Below are positions 7,525 through 15,126 of a stretch of DNA of 21,969 nt, in pieces. Position numbers and translations under genes: made by a program. Origin of the DNA: CAZGOM01 sp964542875 (GTDB taxonomy: Bacteria > Planctomycetota > Phycisphaerae > Phycisphaerales > Phycisphaeraceae); assembly GCA_964542875.1 (NCBI GenBank), contig CAZIWA010000094.1:1-21969 (forward strand), in the 5' to 3' direction. The notes beneath the pieces are model-generated. The model saw nothing but the letters and a program-made list of their open reading frames with translations. It was not told the DNA's origin and did not search any database. Position 1 is the stretch's first letter. The number at the start of each line of letters is the position of its first letter.

Positions 7525-9375
7525 ATGACACGACAAATGAACGACAAAAAACAACGCCCGCTCTTCTCACGCATCGCAGGATTCGCCGCAACATCCCTCG
7601 TCATGGCGCTCGTTGGCTGTACCAGCCCCCTTGAGCGCTCCAACGATGAAGCGCTGCGCATGCAGCTCAACACGATGAAGGAGATCTACAAGGACTCCAT
7701 CAACGACGCCAAAGACGTCACCCTCACCCGCTCTGACAGCACCGTGGAAGACGTCCTCTCCCCCGAACGCAAAGAACAGCTCGACGGCATCTCCGGCCCC
7801 ACCTACTACAACAAGATCCCCATCGATCTTGGCATCGACCTTCTGGGCTCCACGGAAACCAAGACCGTCAAGCTCTCGCTCAAAGAAACCATCCGGATGT
7901 CGGTTGAAAACAACCTCCGGTCCAAGGCGGCCAAACTGCTGCCCGCCGTCGCTCAGGCCCAGATCACCCAGGCCGAAGCCGCATTCGACGCCACCTTCTT
8001 CTCAAACCTTGAGCAAAGCTGGCAAAACACGCCACGCCCTCTCATCACCGGCGCTATCGCCCCCAACGGCGGACAAAACGTCGACACCACCGCACTCACC
8101 ACCGGCATCAAAAAGAGCCTCAGCACCGGCGGGCAAATCACCGTTCAAACCGTCTTCGACCGCAAACGCGAAGCGCCCCCCATCAGCGCCACCGGCACCG
8201 CTTCCGAACTCACCTTCTACGAAGCAAACGTCGGCGTCTTCATCAGCCAGCCCCTGCTTCGCGGCTTCGGCTCAGATGTCGCCCGCGCACAGGTCTACCT
8301 CGCCGAAAACGCCATGGACCAAGCCAATCAGGACGTGCGTACCTCCATCATGCAGGTCGCCGTCGACGCGGAAACCGCCTACTGGAACCTCGTCTTCGCC
8401 CGCGCCCAGCTCCGCGTCCTCACCGACTACTCCAAAAAGATCAAAGAAATCCGCGACATCATCACCACCCGCGGCACCATCGGCGGCGCAGGCTTCGACG
8501 TCGAGCCCTCCGACATCACCGAAGCAAACGCACGCTACGACCAATCCATCGCCAACATCATCCGCGCGCGCCAATCCATCCGCCAGGCCTCCGACCAGAT
8601 CAAGCAGCTCATCAACAACGACGAGATCCCCCTCGCCTCCGAGGTCATCATCGTCCCCGTCGATCAACCCATCGACGCCCCCATCAAGTACAGCCTGCTC
8701 GACGCCGTCACCACGTCCCTGCGCAACCGGCCTGAAATCAAAAAGTCCCTCTCTCAGATCGACGACGCCACCATCCGCACCCGCGTCGCCGATAACGGTC
8801 GCCTACCTCAGCTCAACGCCTCCACCGGCATCCGCTACAACGGCCTGGGCCAAAGCATCGGCTCCGCCTACGGCGTCGTCACCGATGCCGATTACATCGA
8901 CTACCTCCTTGGTTTCCAGTTTGAAGTCCCCATCGGCAACCGCGGCCCCGAAGCCGTCTACACCCAGGCTCTGCTGGCCCGCCAGGGCGCTGTGCTGGGT
9001 TATCAGAAGACCTCCCAGGACGTGGTCGTTCAGGTCAAGAGCGCCCTGCGCACCCTGCTCACCAACTACGAGCTCATCGGCGCCCTGCGCGAACAGCGCC
9101 GTTCCGCCGCCGACAGCTACCGCTCCACCAAACAAAAGTTCGATCAGGGCGAGCCCTACACCCCTTCCTTCCTCGACCTGCTCTTTAGGCGTGCCCAGGC
9201 CGACGCCGACGCCCAGATCCAGGAAGCCCAATCCATCACCGGTTACAACGCCGCCATCTCCCAGTTCTATCAAACGCTGGGCACGCTCATGGAATACAAC
9301 GGCATCACCTTCCTTGAAGACCAGCCCGCCCGCCGAGCCGCGGCCAGCGCCCGATCCTCCAAAGACTCCAAATAA
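7525..9375 (+). CDS. TolC-family outer membrane lipoprotein
   Basis: About 616 residues from the ATG at 7525; an ATG at 7537 is equally plausible and neither has a clear ribosome site. The N-terminus has basic residues, a hydrophobic stretch and a lipobox ending in VMALVGC (Cys32 from this start), so the mature protein is probably a lipoprotein. After a linker of about 90 residues, two outer-membrane efflux protein repeats follow: long amphipathic helices (such as the AVAQAQITQAEAAFDATF and AVDAETAYWNLVFARAQL segments) alternating with beta strands (for example VGVFISQPLLRGFG). Such proteins form trimeric channels across the outer membrane and periplasm for efflux pumps or type I secretion. 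No membrane fusion protein or pump gene is adjacent. The FtsX-like ABC permease at the right edge is 12 kb away and need not be related. Confidence 0.9.
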   Translation: MTRQMNDKKQRPLFSRIAGFAATSLVMALVGCTSPLERSNDEALRMQLNTMKEIYKDSINDAKDVTLTRSDSTVEDVLSPERKEQLDGISGPTYYNKIPIDLGIDLLGSTETKTVKLSLKETIRMSVENNLRSKAAKLLPAVAQAQITQAEAAFDATFFSNLEQSWQNTPRPLITGAIAPNGGQNVDTTALTTGIKKSLSTGGQITVQTVFDRKREAPPISATGTASELTFYEANVGVFISQPLLRGFGSDVARAQVYLAENAMDQANQDVRTSIMQVAVDAETAYWNLVFARAQLRVLTDYSKKIKEIRDIITTRGTIGGAGFDVEPSDITEANARYDQSIANIIRARQSIRQASDQIKQLINNDEIPLASEVIIVPVDQPIDAPIKYSLLDAVTTSLRNRPEIKKSLSQIDDATIRTRVADNGRLPQLNASTGIRYNGLGQSIGSAYGVVTDADYIDYLLGFQFEVPIGNRGPEAVYTQALLARQGAVLGYQKTSQDVVVQVKSALRTLLTNYELIGALREQRRSAADSYRSTKQKFDQGEPYTPSFLDLLFRRAQADADAQIQEAQSITGYNAAISQFYQTLGTLMEYNGITFLEDQPARRAAASARSSKDSK

Positions 9376-9424
9376 CCGTCTGATCCGCTAAAATCACTCC
9401 TCTAAAACCCTTCAGGAGCCTCCG

Positions 9425-9754
9425 ATGTCCACCCCCGTCCCCGTTCAATTCGACAGCGTCACCGCGGTCTGCAAGGCCAACGTCTATTTCGACGGCAAAG
9501 TCGTCAGCCACACCATCCGCCTGGCCAACGGCAAACGCAAGACTCTGGGCCTCATCTACCCCGGCACCTTCAAGTTCGACACCGGCGCCCCCGAAGTCAT
9601 GGAAATGACCGACGGCACCGCCAAGGTCAAGCTCAAGGGCGAGTCCGATTGGAAGACCTACGCCGCCGGCCAGGCCTTCAATGTCCCCGGCCACTCCTCC
9701 TTTGAAATCTCCGTCGAAACCGGCATCGCCCAGTACATCTGCTCCTTTGAATAA
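9425..9754 (+). CDS. ppnP: Pyrimidine/purine nucleoside phosphorylase PpnP
   Basis: A 109-residue cupin of the DUF1255/YaiE family. In E. coli this small protein cleaves several purine and pyrimidine nucleosides with phosphate to give the base and ribose 1-phosphate. Matching segments are NVYFDGKVVSHTI, LGLIYPGTFKFDTGAPEVMEM, DWKTYAAGQAFNVPGHSSFE and a C-terminal QYICSF. Compared with E. coli YaiE it has about 13 extra residues at the N-terminus. A strong AGGAG site lies seven bases before the ATG. It is probably its own short transcript; a TAAAAT box lies at 9389-9394 without a good -35 box. Confidence 0.93.
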   Translation: MSTPVPVQFDSVTAVCKANVYFDGKVVSHTIRLANGKRKTLGLIYPGTFKFDTGAPEVMEMTDGTAKVKLKGESDWKTYAAGQAFNVPGHSSFEISVETGIAQYICSFE

Positions 9755-9772
9755 CCACCTTCGCCCTCGGTC

Positions 9773-9804
9773 CTGACTCTGTCAGCGTGCCATGCGCAAG
9801 CATG
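9773..9804. other. Two small hairpins after ppnP
   Basis: CTGAC-TCT-GTCAG (9773-9785) and CATGC-GCAA-GCATG (9791-9804) are perfect 5-base-pair stems, the second with a stable GNRA-type loop. They follow the ppnP stop by 19 bases. There is no T-run, so a terminator is possible but not shown. Confidence 0.35.
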
Positions 9805-9851
9805 TCTTGATCTTCCCTCTACCAGACCGACACCCAAGACCCTTCCCCAGC

Positions 9852-10640
9852 ATGCCCTTCGAATTCCAGGAAAACCTCATCCACCACTACGCCCAAAACG
9901 GCTACGTGGTGTTTCGTCAGGTCATCCCCTCCGCGCTCTTGAAGGACCTGCGCCGGGAGGCCGATCTGGGCTACAAACTCGCCCGCCTGAAGGACCCCAA
10001 CGCCCAGCGCATCCAACCCCTGTCCAGCTTTCCTGAGCTGAATCTCAAGGTCTTCGAAGACTACGCAAACCTTCCCGACCTCCTCGACGCCATCAAGAAA
10101 GTCATCACCCCTGATGCCTGGATCGGCGGCCCCGAGCGCATGGGCATTCTCTACGAACCTCAAGATCGCCCCTGGGCCACCGCCTGGCACCGAGATTTTG
10201 GCCAGTTTCAGCGCCGCGTCGATAAAAACGTCTTCGCCCGCATGCAGTGCGACCCTCTTTACTTCCACCAGGTCAACTGCGCGCTCTACGAAGACACCTC
10301 CACCTGGTATGTCCCCGCCAGCCATCTCCGCCCGGACACCGCCAGGGAAGTCCAAATCGCTCAATCCTCACCCTGGCAGATCGGCTTTGATCAGCCAGGT
10401 CTCTCCAGCGAGGAACTCGAACGCTTCTGCCTCAACTACGTCCAATCCATGCCCCAGGGCATCCGCCTCCATCTCGACGCCGGTGACTTCGCCCTCTACC
10501 GCCCCCATGGCTACCACCTGGGCAACTACGCGCCCTACCGCAAGCGCGCCACCCTGCACGACTCCGTCTGGACCCCCGCCTGGAAAGCCTCTTTCGACCG
10601 CTGGGCCCAAGGCGGCCCCATGGAACCCTCCACGCTTTAA
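9852..10640 (+). CDS. Phytanoyl-CoA dioxygenase (PhyH) family protein
   Basis: A 262-residue probable Fe(II)/2-oxoglutarate-dependent oxygenase. The metal-binding facial triad is visible as His113-x-Asp115 (AWHRDFG) and His222 (HGYHLGN), with Arg232/Arg233 placed to bind 2-oxoglutarate. The N-terminal NGYVVFRQVIP and the middle YVPASHLR segments fit PhyH proteins. Family members hydroxylate very different small molecules, so the substrate is unknown. I chose the ATG at 9852; the in-frame ATG at 9792 would add 20 residues encoded by a hairpin region. The stop codon lies inside the first unit of a 7-base tract. It stands between ppnP and a pilin-like gene with no visible functional tie. Confidence 0.85.
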   Translation: MPFEFQENLIHHYAQNGYVVFRQVIPSALLKDLRREADLGYKLARLKDPNAQRIQPLSSFPELNLKVFEDYANLPDLLDAIKKVITPDAWIGGPERMGILYEPQDRPWATAWHRDFGQFQRRVDKNVFARMQCDPLYFHQVNCALYEDTSTWYVPASHLRPDTAREVQIAQSSPWQIGFDQPGLSSEELERFCLNYVQSMPQGIRLHLDAGDFALYRPHGYHLGNYAPYRKRATLHDSVWTPAWKASFDRWAQGGPMEPSTL

Positions 10641-10710
10641 CATCTGATTCTCAACTCTTTTGACTCTGCATTCCCGACGCAGGACAAGCAACACAGGACG
10701 CGGGACTCCG
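10639..10710 (+). repeat. Degenerate 7-base tract, site 4
   Basis: About ten 7-base units starting in the stop codon of the PhyH-family gene. They begin AACATCT (10639), slip by two bases near 10660, then continue as GACTCTG (10662), GACGCAG (10676), GACAAGC, AACACAG, GACGCGG and GACTCCG (10704). It is the longest tract in the window and ends just before the promoter of the next gene. Confidence 0.72.
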
Positions 10711-10715
10711 CCCCC

Positions 10716-10743
10716 TTGCCCCACTCCCGCCATTCGCTATAGT
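10716..10743 (+). promoter_or_regulatory. Predicted promoter for the pilin-like gene at 10825
   Basis: TTGCCC (10716-10721) and TATAGT (10738-10743) are 16 bases apart. The leader would be about 75 bases. Pattern match only. Confidence 0.38.
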
Positions 10744-10824
10744 CACTCCAGGAAGAACGCTAATCCACAGGCCGCGTCCTCGCCTGCTCATCTCATTTGT
10801 CACTTCTAAATGCAAGGACAACCC

Positions 10825-11649
10825 ATGCACCGCAAAGCCATTCGCGCTTTCTCGCTTGTCGAACTCCTGGTCGTCATCAGCATCGTCGCCGTGCTCTTTT
10901 CCCTCATCCTCCCTTCCCTCCGCAGTGCCCGTGAAATCGCCGTCCTCACCAAGTGCTCCTCAGGCATTCGGCAGCTCTCCATCGCCCACCAGATGTACAT
11001 GAGCGATTGGCAGGAAAGCATGGTCGCCACCGGCCGCGCCGCCTGGGGCGACAGTTGGTACAACCGCTTCGTCCTGGGCAACTACGCCCAGCAAACCCTC
11101 TTCAACCGAGGCGGCTGCCCCTACGCCCCCGCCAAATACAACCTCACCGACAACGACAACGTCTTCTACGGCCACGGCGACACCAACGCCCAAACCTCCT
11201 ACGGCCTCTTTGCAAACCTCACCGGCACCGTCGACTACGCCACCAAAGCCTGGGTCGTCGCAGACTGGAACGGCGCCAGCTACTACGCCAAAAACATCAC
11301 CTCCGCCAAGCAGCACCGCTACAAGCGCTTCCAGAAATGGCCCACCGACGTGGGCATCTTCCACTGCTCCACCGTGCCGAATTCCACCAACTACGGGCTC
11401 ATCGGCATCAACGTCCGCTACACCATGGGCAACGCCTACGGCACCTGGGTGGTGGAGCCCACGCTCACCACCTTCGCCCGCCACCAGGGCGTCGCCCTCC
11501 CCATGGCCTTCTCCGACCTCCATGCCGAAAGCATCAAGCCGGAAATGTGGATCACCGACACCAAGCGCGAAATCCGCTGGAAAACCATGCCCTACTACAA
11601 CAAGACGGAATACATGAACTCCGGCGCCTACGTTAATCCCGACCTCTAA
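10825..11649 (+). CDS. Prepilin-like protein with variant DGH motif
   Basis: A 274-residue protein with a very short leader (MHRKAIRA) and the helix FSLVELLVVISIVAVLFSLI. The residue before the cleavage point is Ala, not the usual Gly; Glu at +5 is present. The body is Trp/Tyr/Asn-rich. Near the C-terminus a RHQGVALPMAFSDLHAES segment occupies the place of the family's H-x-G-x-x-N-x-LF-x-DGH motif, with Asp-Leu-His replacing Asp-Gly-His. The ATG at 10825 is preferred because AAGGAC sits five bases upstream; an earlier start at 10810 would add five residues. The gene converges on the large lyase-like gene, with a hairpin terminator between. Role unknown; possibly a minor pseudopilin or a membrane-anchored surface protein. 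Confidence 0.85.
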   Translation: MHRKAIRAFSLVELLVVISIVAVLFSLILPSLRSAREIAVLTKCSSGIRQLSIAHQMYMSDWQESMVATGRAAWGDSWYNRFVLGNYAQQTLFNRGGCPYAPAKYNLTDNDNVFYGHGDTNAQTSYGLFANLTGTVDYATKAWVVADWNGASYYAKNITSAKQHRYKRFQKWPTDVGIFHCSTVPNSTNYGLIGINVRYTMGNAYGTWVVEPTLTTFARHQGVALPMAFSDLHAESIKPEMWITDTKREIRWKTMPYYNKTEYMNSGAYVNPDL

Positions 11650-11671
11650 ACCCACATACGCCAACCCACCC

Positions 11672-11685
11672 AGGCGGCAACGCCT
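11672..11685 (+). terminator. Small GC-rich hairpin after the pilin-like gene
   Basis: AGGCG-GCAA-CGCCT is a perfect 5-base-pair stem with a GCAA loop, 22 bases after the stop. An alternative pairing uses GGCGGC with GCCGCC at 11694-11699. There is no T-run, so termination is uncertain. Confidence 0.3.
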
Positions 11686-11713
11686 ACATCAACGCCGCCC
11701 CTTGAATAACCTC

Positions 11714-11750
11714 AAAAACAAGACGCGAACCCAACCGGGTTCGCGTCTTG
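11714..11750 (-). terminator. Strong intrinsic terminator of the lyase-like gene
   Basis: A perfect 14-base-pair inverted repeat (11719-11732 with 11737-11750) encloses a four-base loop. Read on the minus strand, the stem is followed directly by TTTTT, the layout of a Rho-independent terminator, 26 bases past the stop at 11776. The stem may also block plus-strand transcription from the convergent pilin-like gene, but that side has no T-run. Confidence 0.8.
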
Positions 11751-11775
11751 CGTATATCCAGATCCACAATCGGTT

Positions 11776-14115
11776 TTACCCGATCTTCACCGCCACCCCG
11801 GCCGGTGCTTCCTTCACCACCACCTTGCCGTTTTCCCAAGCCAGCTTCACCGGCCCTTTGGGTGTCAGCACCGTACCGCTGGCCGGCGTCACCTTGCCCT
11901 GGTCAAGCGGCTCCAGGCTCACACCCGTCTCCGTCAGCCGGGCACACCAGAGGCGCGCCAGATACCACGGAAGGTACTGCATCGTTGCCGATGACCCATG
12001 GTCGCCTGCGCTTTCCAGCTTCCGCGGCACATTGTCTTCGATCGGCTCCAGGTACTTCTTGTCACCGGTGATCAGCCACACGCGGCCAAACAACCGCGAC
12101 ATGTTGTTCTGGTACCAGCCTGGCTTGTTGGGCAGGTCGCTCCACAGGCGCGAGTACATATTGAAGATTCGCCGCTTGCCGTTGTATGAGTGCTGGTAAG
12201 CCCAGGTCTTAAACCCATCTTCGTGGTCCAGCCGCTCGCTGAAAAGATAATCGGCGAACTTCACCACGCACTCGCGCAGCGTCGGTTCTTCCGGGTGCAG
12301 GTCCAGGTAATCCAGCACGGCCTGCGTCGCCAGCATCCCCATCCACGGTTTGACGATGTATGCCGCCCACATGTGAATGCCCGACCCGCCGCCCTGGTCG
12401 CCCCAGCTTCCCTCGGGGTTCTGCGCCTGCGCCACGCTCAGCGCGCAGTAGTGCGCGATGTGCCGGTAGTGCTCGTCGGCGAAGTACCGGTACAGCATCG
12501 CGGCGCTGTGCCCGTAGGTCGCATCGCGGCCCACCGCCATGCGCGGCCAGGAGTTCCTGTGCGTCCAGTGGGATTCCGTCACCAGGCTCTGCGCCGTTTC
12601 CAGCAGCCACGCATCGCCCGTCTCCAGGTATGCGCCAATCACGCAGGTCACGCGATTCATCGAAAGCGCATATCCGTCAGGCGGGTACCCGTGCATACGC
12701 GCCGTATTGGCCGCATGGTCGATCACCACGTCGGCGAAGTAGTACCCCGCCCGGATCGCCAGTTCCAGCGCCTCACCGTCGGTCGCTCGATAAGACTGCA
12801 TCATCAGGCCCCACGGCGCATCGCCTTCCCAGGAAGGTTCGCCGCGCATGAACTTGCCGTCCTTCTGCCGCAGGTGCCGGTAGAACGCGCTGTCTTCAAA
12901 CCCATGCCGCCAATGGTTGTCCATCAGATACTTGGCGGAGTTGGTCATGTTCTCTTCATGCACGTCCTTCACGGTCAGATAGCTTTCGCCGGCCACCAGC
13001 TCTTCGCACGCGCCGTACAGCCACGCAGGCGGCATATACCTCGCCACCCGCGGAGACCGGTCCGACAAGCTGAACGAAAACCGCAGCGTCCGGGCCATGC
13101 CCTTGGGCCATATCTTCTGCTTGCTCTTCACAATGTAGGAATCGCCGATCAGGCTTTCCGGGCAGATCCCGCCAAACAGCTCACAACCTTCATAAGGCTG
13201 GAGCACTTTAAACCCATCGTGGTCCGCGATCGATCCCGGCTGTTCCGGGTTGGCGAACCGGGCCACTTCCGTCAGGTCAAACGGCACCCCGTTCACATTC
13301 AATTGGTCTTTACCGCCGTCCCAGGTTTCCACCTTCGCCGCGGGGTCGATGGGGGTGTGCCCCTGGCTCACCTTGCCGGAGAAGTCCGTCCGGAAACCGA
13401 TCACCGGCACCACGTCTTCAAGTGCGCGCCCGCCGTCGTAGAACTTGTTGCTCACATGCACCGCGGACACTTCCACCACACCGTTGGAGTGCGCCCGGAT
13501 GGTGATGCGCCCGTGCAGCCAGTTGTGCCTGTGCAGGAACGGGCTGGTGTACCCGGGGAACTGTGAAAGCTCCTTGAAGTTCGTCAGCAAGCGGGGAATC
13601 GTCCCGCCCATTTCATACGTGGAGCATTCGGGAGTGATCTCCGTGCTGATCAGCCGGCACGCTTCCCACCAGTGCACTTCCTCGTTGTGCCGCAAACCCA
13701 TCGCCAGGCCGACCTTCTTGTCGCCCAGCGACACCACCATCATGTGCCGTTCCCAGAAGAACGCCGGCTCCGCGGAGTGCGCAAACAGCACCTGCTCCAC
13801 CTTCGGCTTCATGTTGAGCGGCGCAGGCCCCTTGCCCAGCGTGATGCCGGATTCTTCCGGCGCCACGCCCACGCCACCATCAGCCACCAGCAGCAGCCGC
13901 CGGGGCGTTTTGCCCGGCTCGCCGATCCACTGCCCCAGGTTCTTCTGATACGTCGACCGGCCGGCCAGGCTCACTGTCGGGTTAGCCACCTTGGGCCACG
14001 GCAGCGAAGTGATGAGCAATCCCGCCGGGGTATCCGGCCCTGTGCGCGTCAGCTTCGCCGACTTCAAATGAGACACCACAAGGTCGCCGTTGGCCAAACC
14101 AGATTCCTTACTCAT
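11776..14115 (-). CDS. Putative polysaccharide lyase / six-hairpin glycosidase-like protein
   Basis: A 779-residue protein (782 from a GTG at 14124). The N-terminal half (to about residue 360) is beta-rich, with the distinctive segments GLRHNEEVHWWEACRLIST (143-161) and FLHRHNWLHGRITI (196-209). The C-terminal part (about 370-735) is helical with repeated Trp/Tyr/His-rich segments such as PSWEGDAPWGLMM (430-442), GYPPDGYALSMNR (479-491), GSWGDQGGGSGIHMWAAY (572-589) and WYLARLWCARL, as in alpha/alpha-toroid lyases and glycosidases. A short beta-like tail (735-782) follows. The layout recalls YetA/PcRGLX-type exo-rhamnogalacturonan lyases, but I cannot confirm the family. No signal peptide is visible, so it would act in the cytoplasm on imported oligosaccharides unless exported by another route. 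AAGG lies 11 bases before the ATG. A strong terminator follows. Catalytic residues cannot be assigned. Confidence 0.6.
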   Translation of the reverse strand: MSKESGLANGDLVVSHLKSAKLTRTGPDTPAGLLITSLPWPKVANPTVSLAGRSTYQKNLGQWIGEPGKTPRRLLLVADGGVGVAPEESGITLGKGPAPLNMKPKVEQVLFAHSAEPAFFWERHMMVVSLGDKKVGLAMGLRHNEEVHWWEACRLISTEITPECSTYEMGGTIPRLLTNFKELSQFPGYTSPFLHRHNWLHGRITIRAHSNGVVEVSAVHVSNKFYDGGRALEDVVPVIGFRTDFSGKVSQGHTPIDPAAKVETWDGGKDQLNVNGVPFDLTEVARFANPEQPGSIADHDGFKVLQPYEGCELFGGICPESLIGDSYIVKSKQKIWPKGMARTLRFSFSLSDRSPRVARYMPPAWLYGACEELVAGESYLTVKDVHEENMTNSAKYLMDNHWRHGFEDSAFYRHLRQKDGKFMRGEPSWEGDAPWGLMMQSYRATDGEALELAIRAGYYFADVVIDHAANTARMHGYPPDGYALSMNRVTCVIGAYLETGDAWLLETAQSLVTESHWTHRNSWPRMAVGRDATYGHSAAMLYRYFADEHYRHIAHYCALSVAQAQNPEGSWGDQGGGSGIHMWAAYIVKPWMGMLATQAVLDYLDLHPEEPTLRECVVKFADYLFSERLDHEDGFKTWAYQHSYNGKRRIFNMYSRLWSDLPNKPGWYQNNMSRLFGRVWLITGDKKYLEPIEDNVPRKLESAGDHGSSATMQYLPWYLARLWCARLTETGVSLEPLDQGKVTPASGTVLTPKGPVKLAWENGKVVVKEAPAGVAVKIG

Positions 14116-14317
14116 GGGATGCACTGCCTTTTTTTCGATAAAGAATTCAAGAAAACACCACCCCGGTCAGATTTCGGACCCAGCCATAATACCCACCCCT
14201 TCCATAAACCGGTAAACACCACCAGCCCCTTCGGTGGAAAGGGCGTCTCGCAAATGTCAGGCGTGAGTCACTTTCCAACCCCGCCACCCCCAGATATCTG
14301 CACACTCCAATCCCTCT

Positions 14318-14351
14318 GACCAGCCCCCCAGACCCTAGACCCCAGCACCTG
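14318..14351. repeat. Degenerate 7-base tract, site 5
   Basis: GACCAGC (14318), a six-base unit, then GACCCTA (14331), GACCCCA (14338) and GCACCTG (14345). The unit at 14331 contains the stop codon of the methyltransferase gene (minus strand), and the following units encode its last residues. Confidence 0.55.
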
Positions 14352-14976
14352 ATTCACTTTCCAATAGCACCACATACTCCACATTTCCCGTATTCGTCCC
14401 CCGCCCCTTTGATCCCTTCAGCGGCGAAACCATATGCCCCACCACGCGCACGCCCAGCGACGGCATCGCCTCCAGCACCTTCGCACAGATCGCCTCCGAA
14501 TCCGCTTCCTGCAAAATCGCCTTCTTCCCGCGTGAAAGCGTCTGGCTGTCCGCTTCGTAATGTGGTTTGATCAGGCTCAGCACCCGCCCCGGATTTTGCG
14601 CGGACCGATCCTTCTTCAGCCACTTCAGCGCCGCCGGGATTGCCAGTTTCTGCCTTGTCCAGCCCAGGTCGATCACCACCAGGTCGCACCCGGTGAAGCC
14701 TTCGATCGTCCACGGATCAAAGTAGAGTGCGTTGGTCCGTTCAAACATCGTCACCCGGCTGTCCTGGCGCAGCTTCCACGCCAGGATTCCGTATCCCGTC
14801 TCCACCGTGTACACCTTTGTCGCGCCGGATTTAAGCAGGCAATCCGCAAACCCCCCGATGTTCGCCCCCAGGTCCGCGCACGTCATCCCCTGAGGCGAAA
14901 GCTCAAACCGGGCCAGCGCCGCCTCGATCTTCAGCCCCGCGCGTGATACGTAACGTGATTCCGGGTCGGTTTCCAT
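14335..14976 (-). CDS. TlyA-like RNA methyltransferase lacking the S4 domain
   Basis: A 213-residue SAM-dependent methyltransferase of the RrmJ/FtsJ fold. It aligns by eye with the catalytic half of TlyA, which 2'-O-methylates cytidines in 16S/23S rRNA: YVSRAGLKIEAAL (9-21), the SAM loop DLGANIGGFADCLL (35-48), GYGILAWKLRQD (61-72), LIKPHYEA (135-142) and GNVEYV near the end. The K-D-K-E catalytic tetrad could be Lys15, Asp103, Lys137 and Glu200. TlyA normally starts with an S4 RNA-binding domain of about 60 residues; here the protein begins at the linker, and nothing upstream codes for S4. The usual D-V-S-F-I-S motif is DLGWTR. The ATG at 14976 is preferred over a TTG at 15030. A tract of 7-base units supplies the last residues and the stop codon. 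The RNA target is unknown. Confidence 0.82.
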   Translation of the reverse strand: METDPESRYVSRAGLKIEAALARFELSPQGMTCADLGANIGGFADCLLKSGATKVYTVETGYGILAWKLRQDSRVTMFERTNALYFDPWTIEGFTGCDLVVIDLGWTRQKLAIPAALKWLKKDRSAQNPGRVLSLIKPHYEADSQTLSRGKKAILQEADSEAICAKVLEAMPSLGVRVVGHMVSPLKGSKGRGTNTGNVEYVVLLESESGAGV

Positions 14977-15126
14977 AGCCCGATATTCTCTCAAAAACTT
15001 GCCCGCAAAGGGGGGATATGATTGAAACAATAGACCCGCTCAGGCGTTATACCTGTGTCCCGGCCCGCCGTGATATGAACCGGTGCGCGCGCCAGACGTC
15101 CAAGTAGTACTCGAAGGACTCTTCAC

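Noticed and set aside
7829..9391. 520-codon open frame overlapping the TolC-family gene on the same strand
   Set aside because: The product is almost entirely Ser, Pro, Thr and Ala, as expected from the shifted frame of a C-ending-codon gene.
9792..9851. N-terminal extension of the PhyH-family protein
   Set aside because: The 20 added residues come from a hairpin region and are Pro/His-rich; the conserved fold begins right after the ATG at 9852.
12190..13566. Long open frame (458 codons) on the plus strand opposite the lyase-like gene
   Set aside because: Its translation is rich in Arg, His and Pro with no domain, and it lies wholly antisense to a well-structured protein. It is a side effect of GC-rich codon use.
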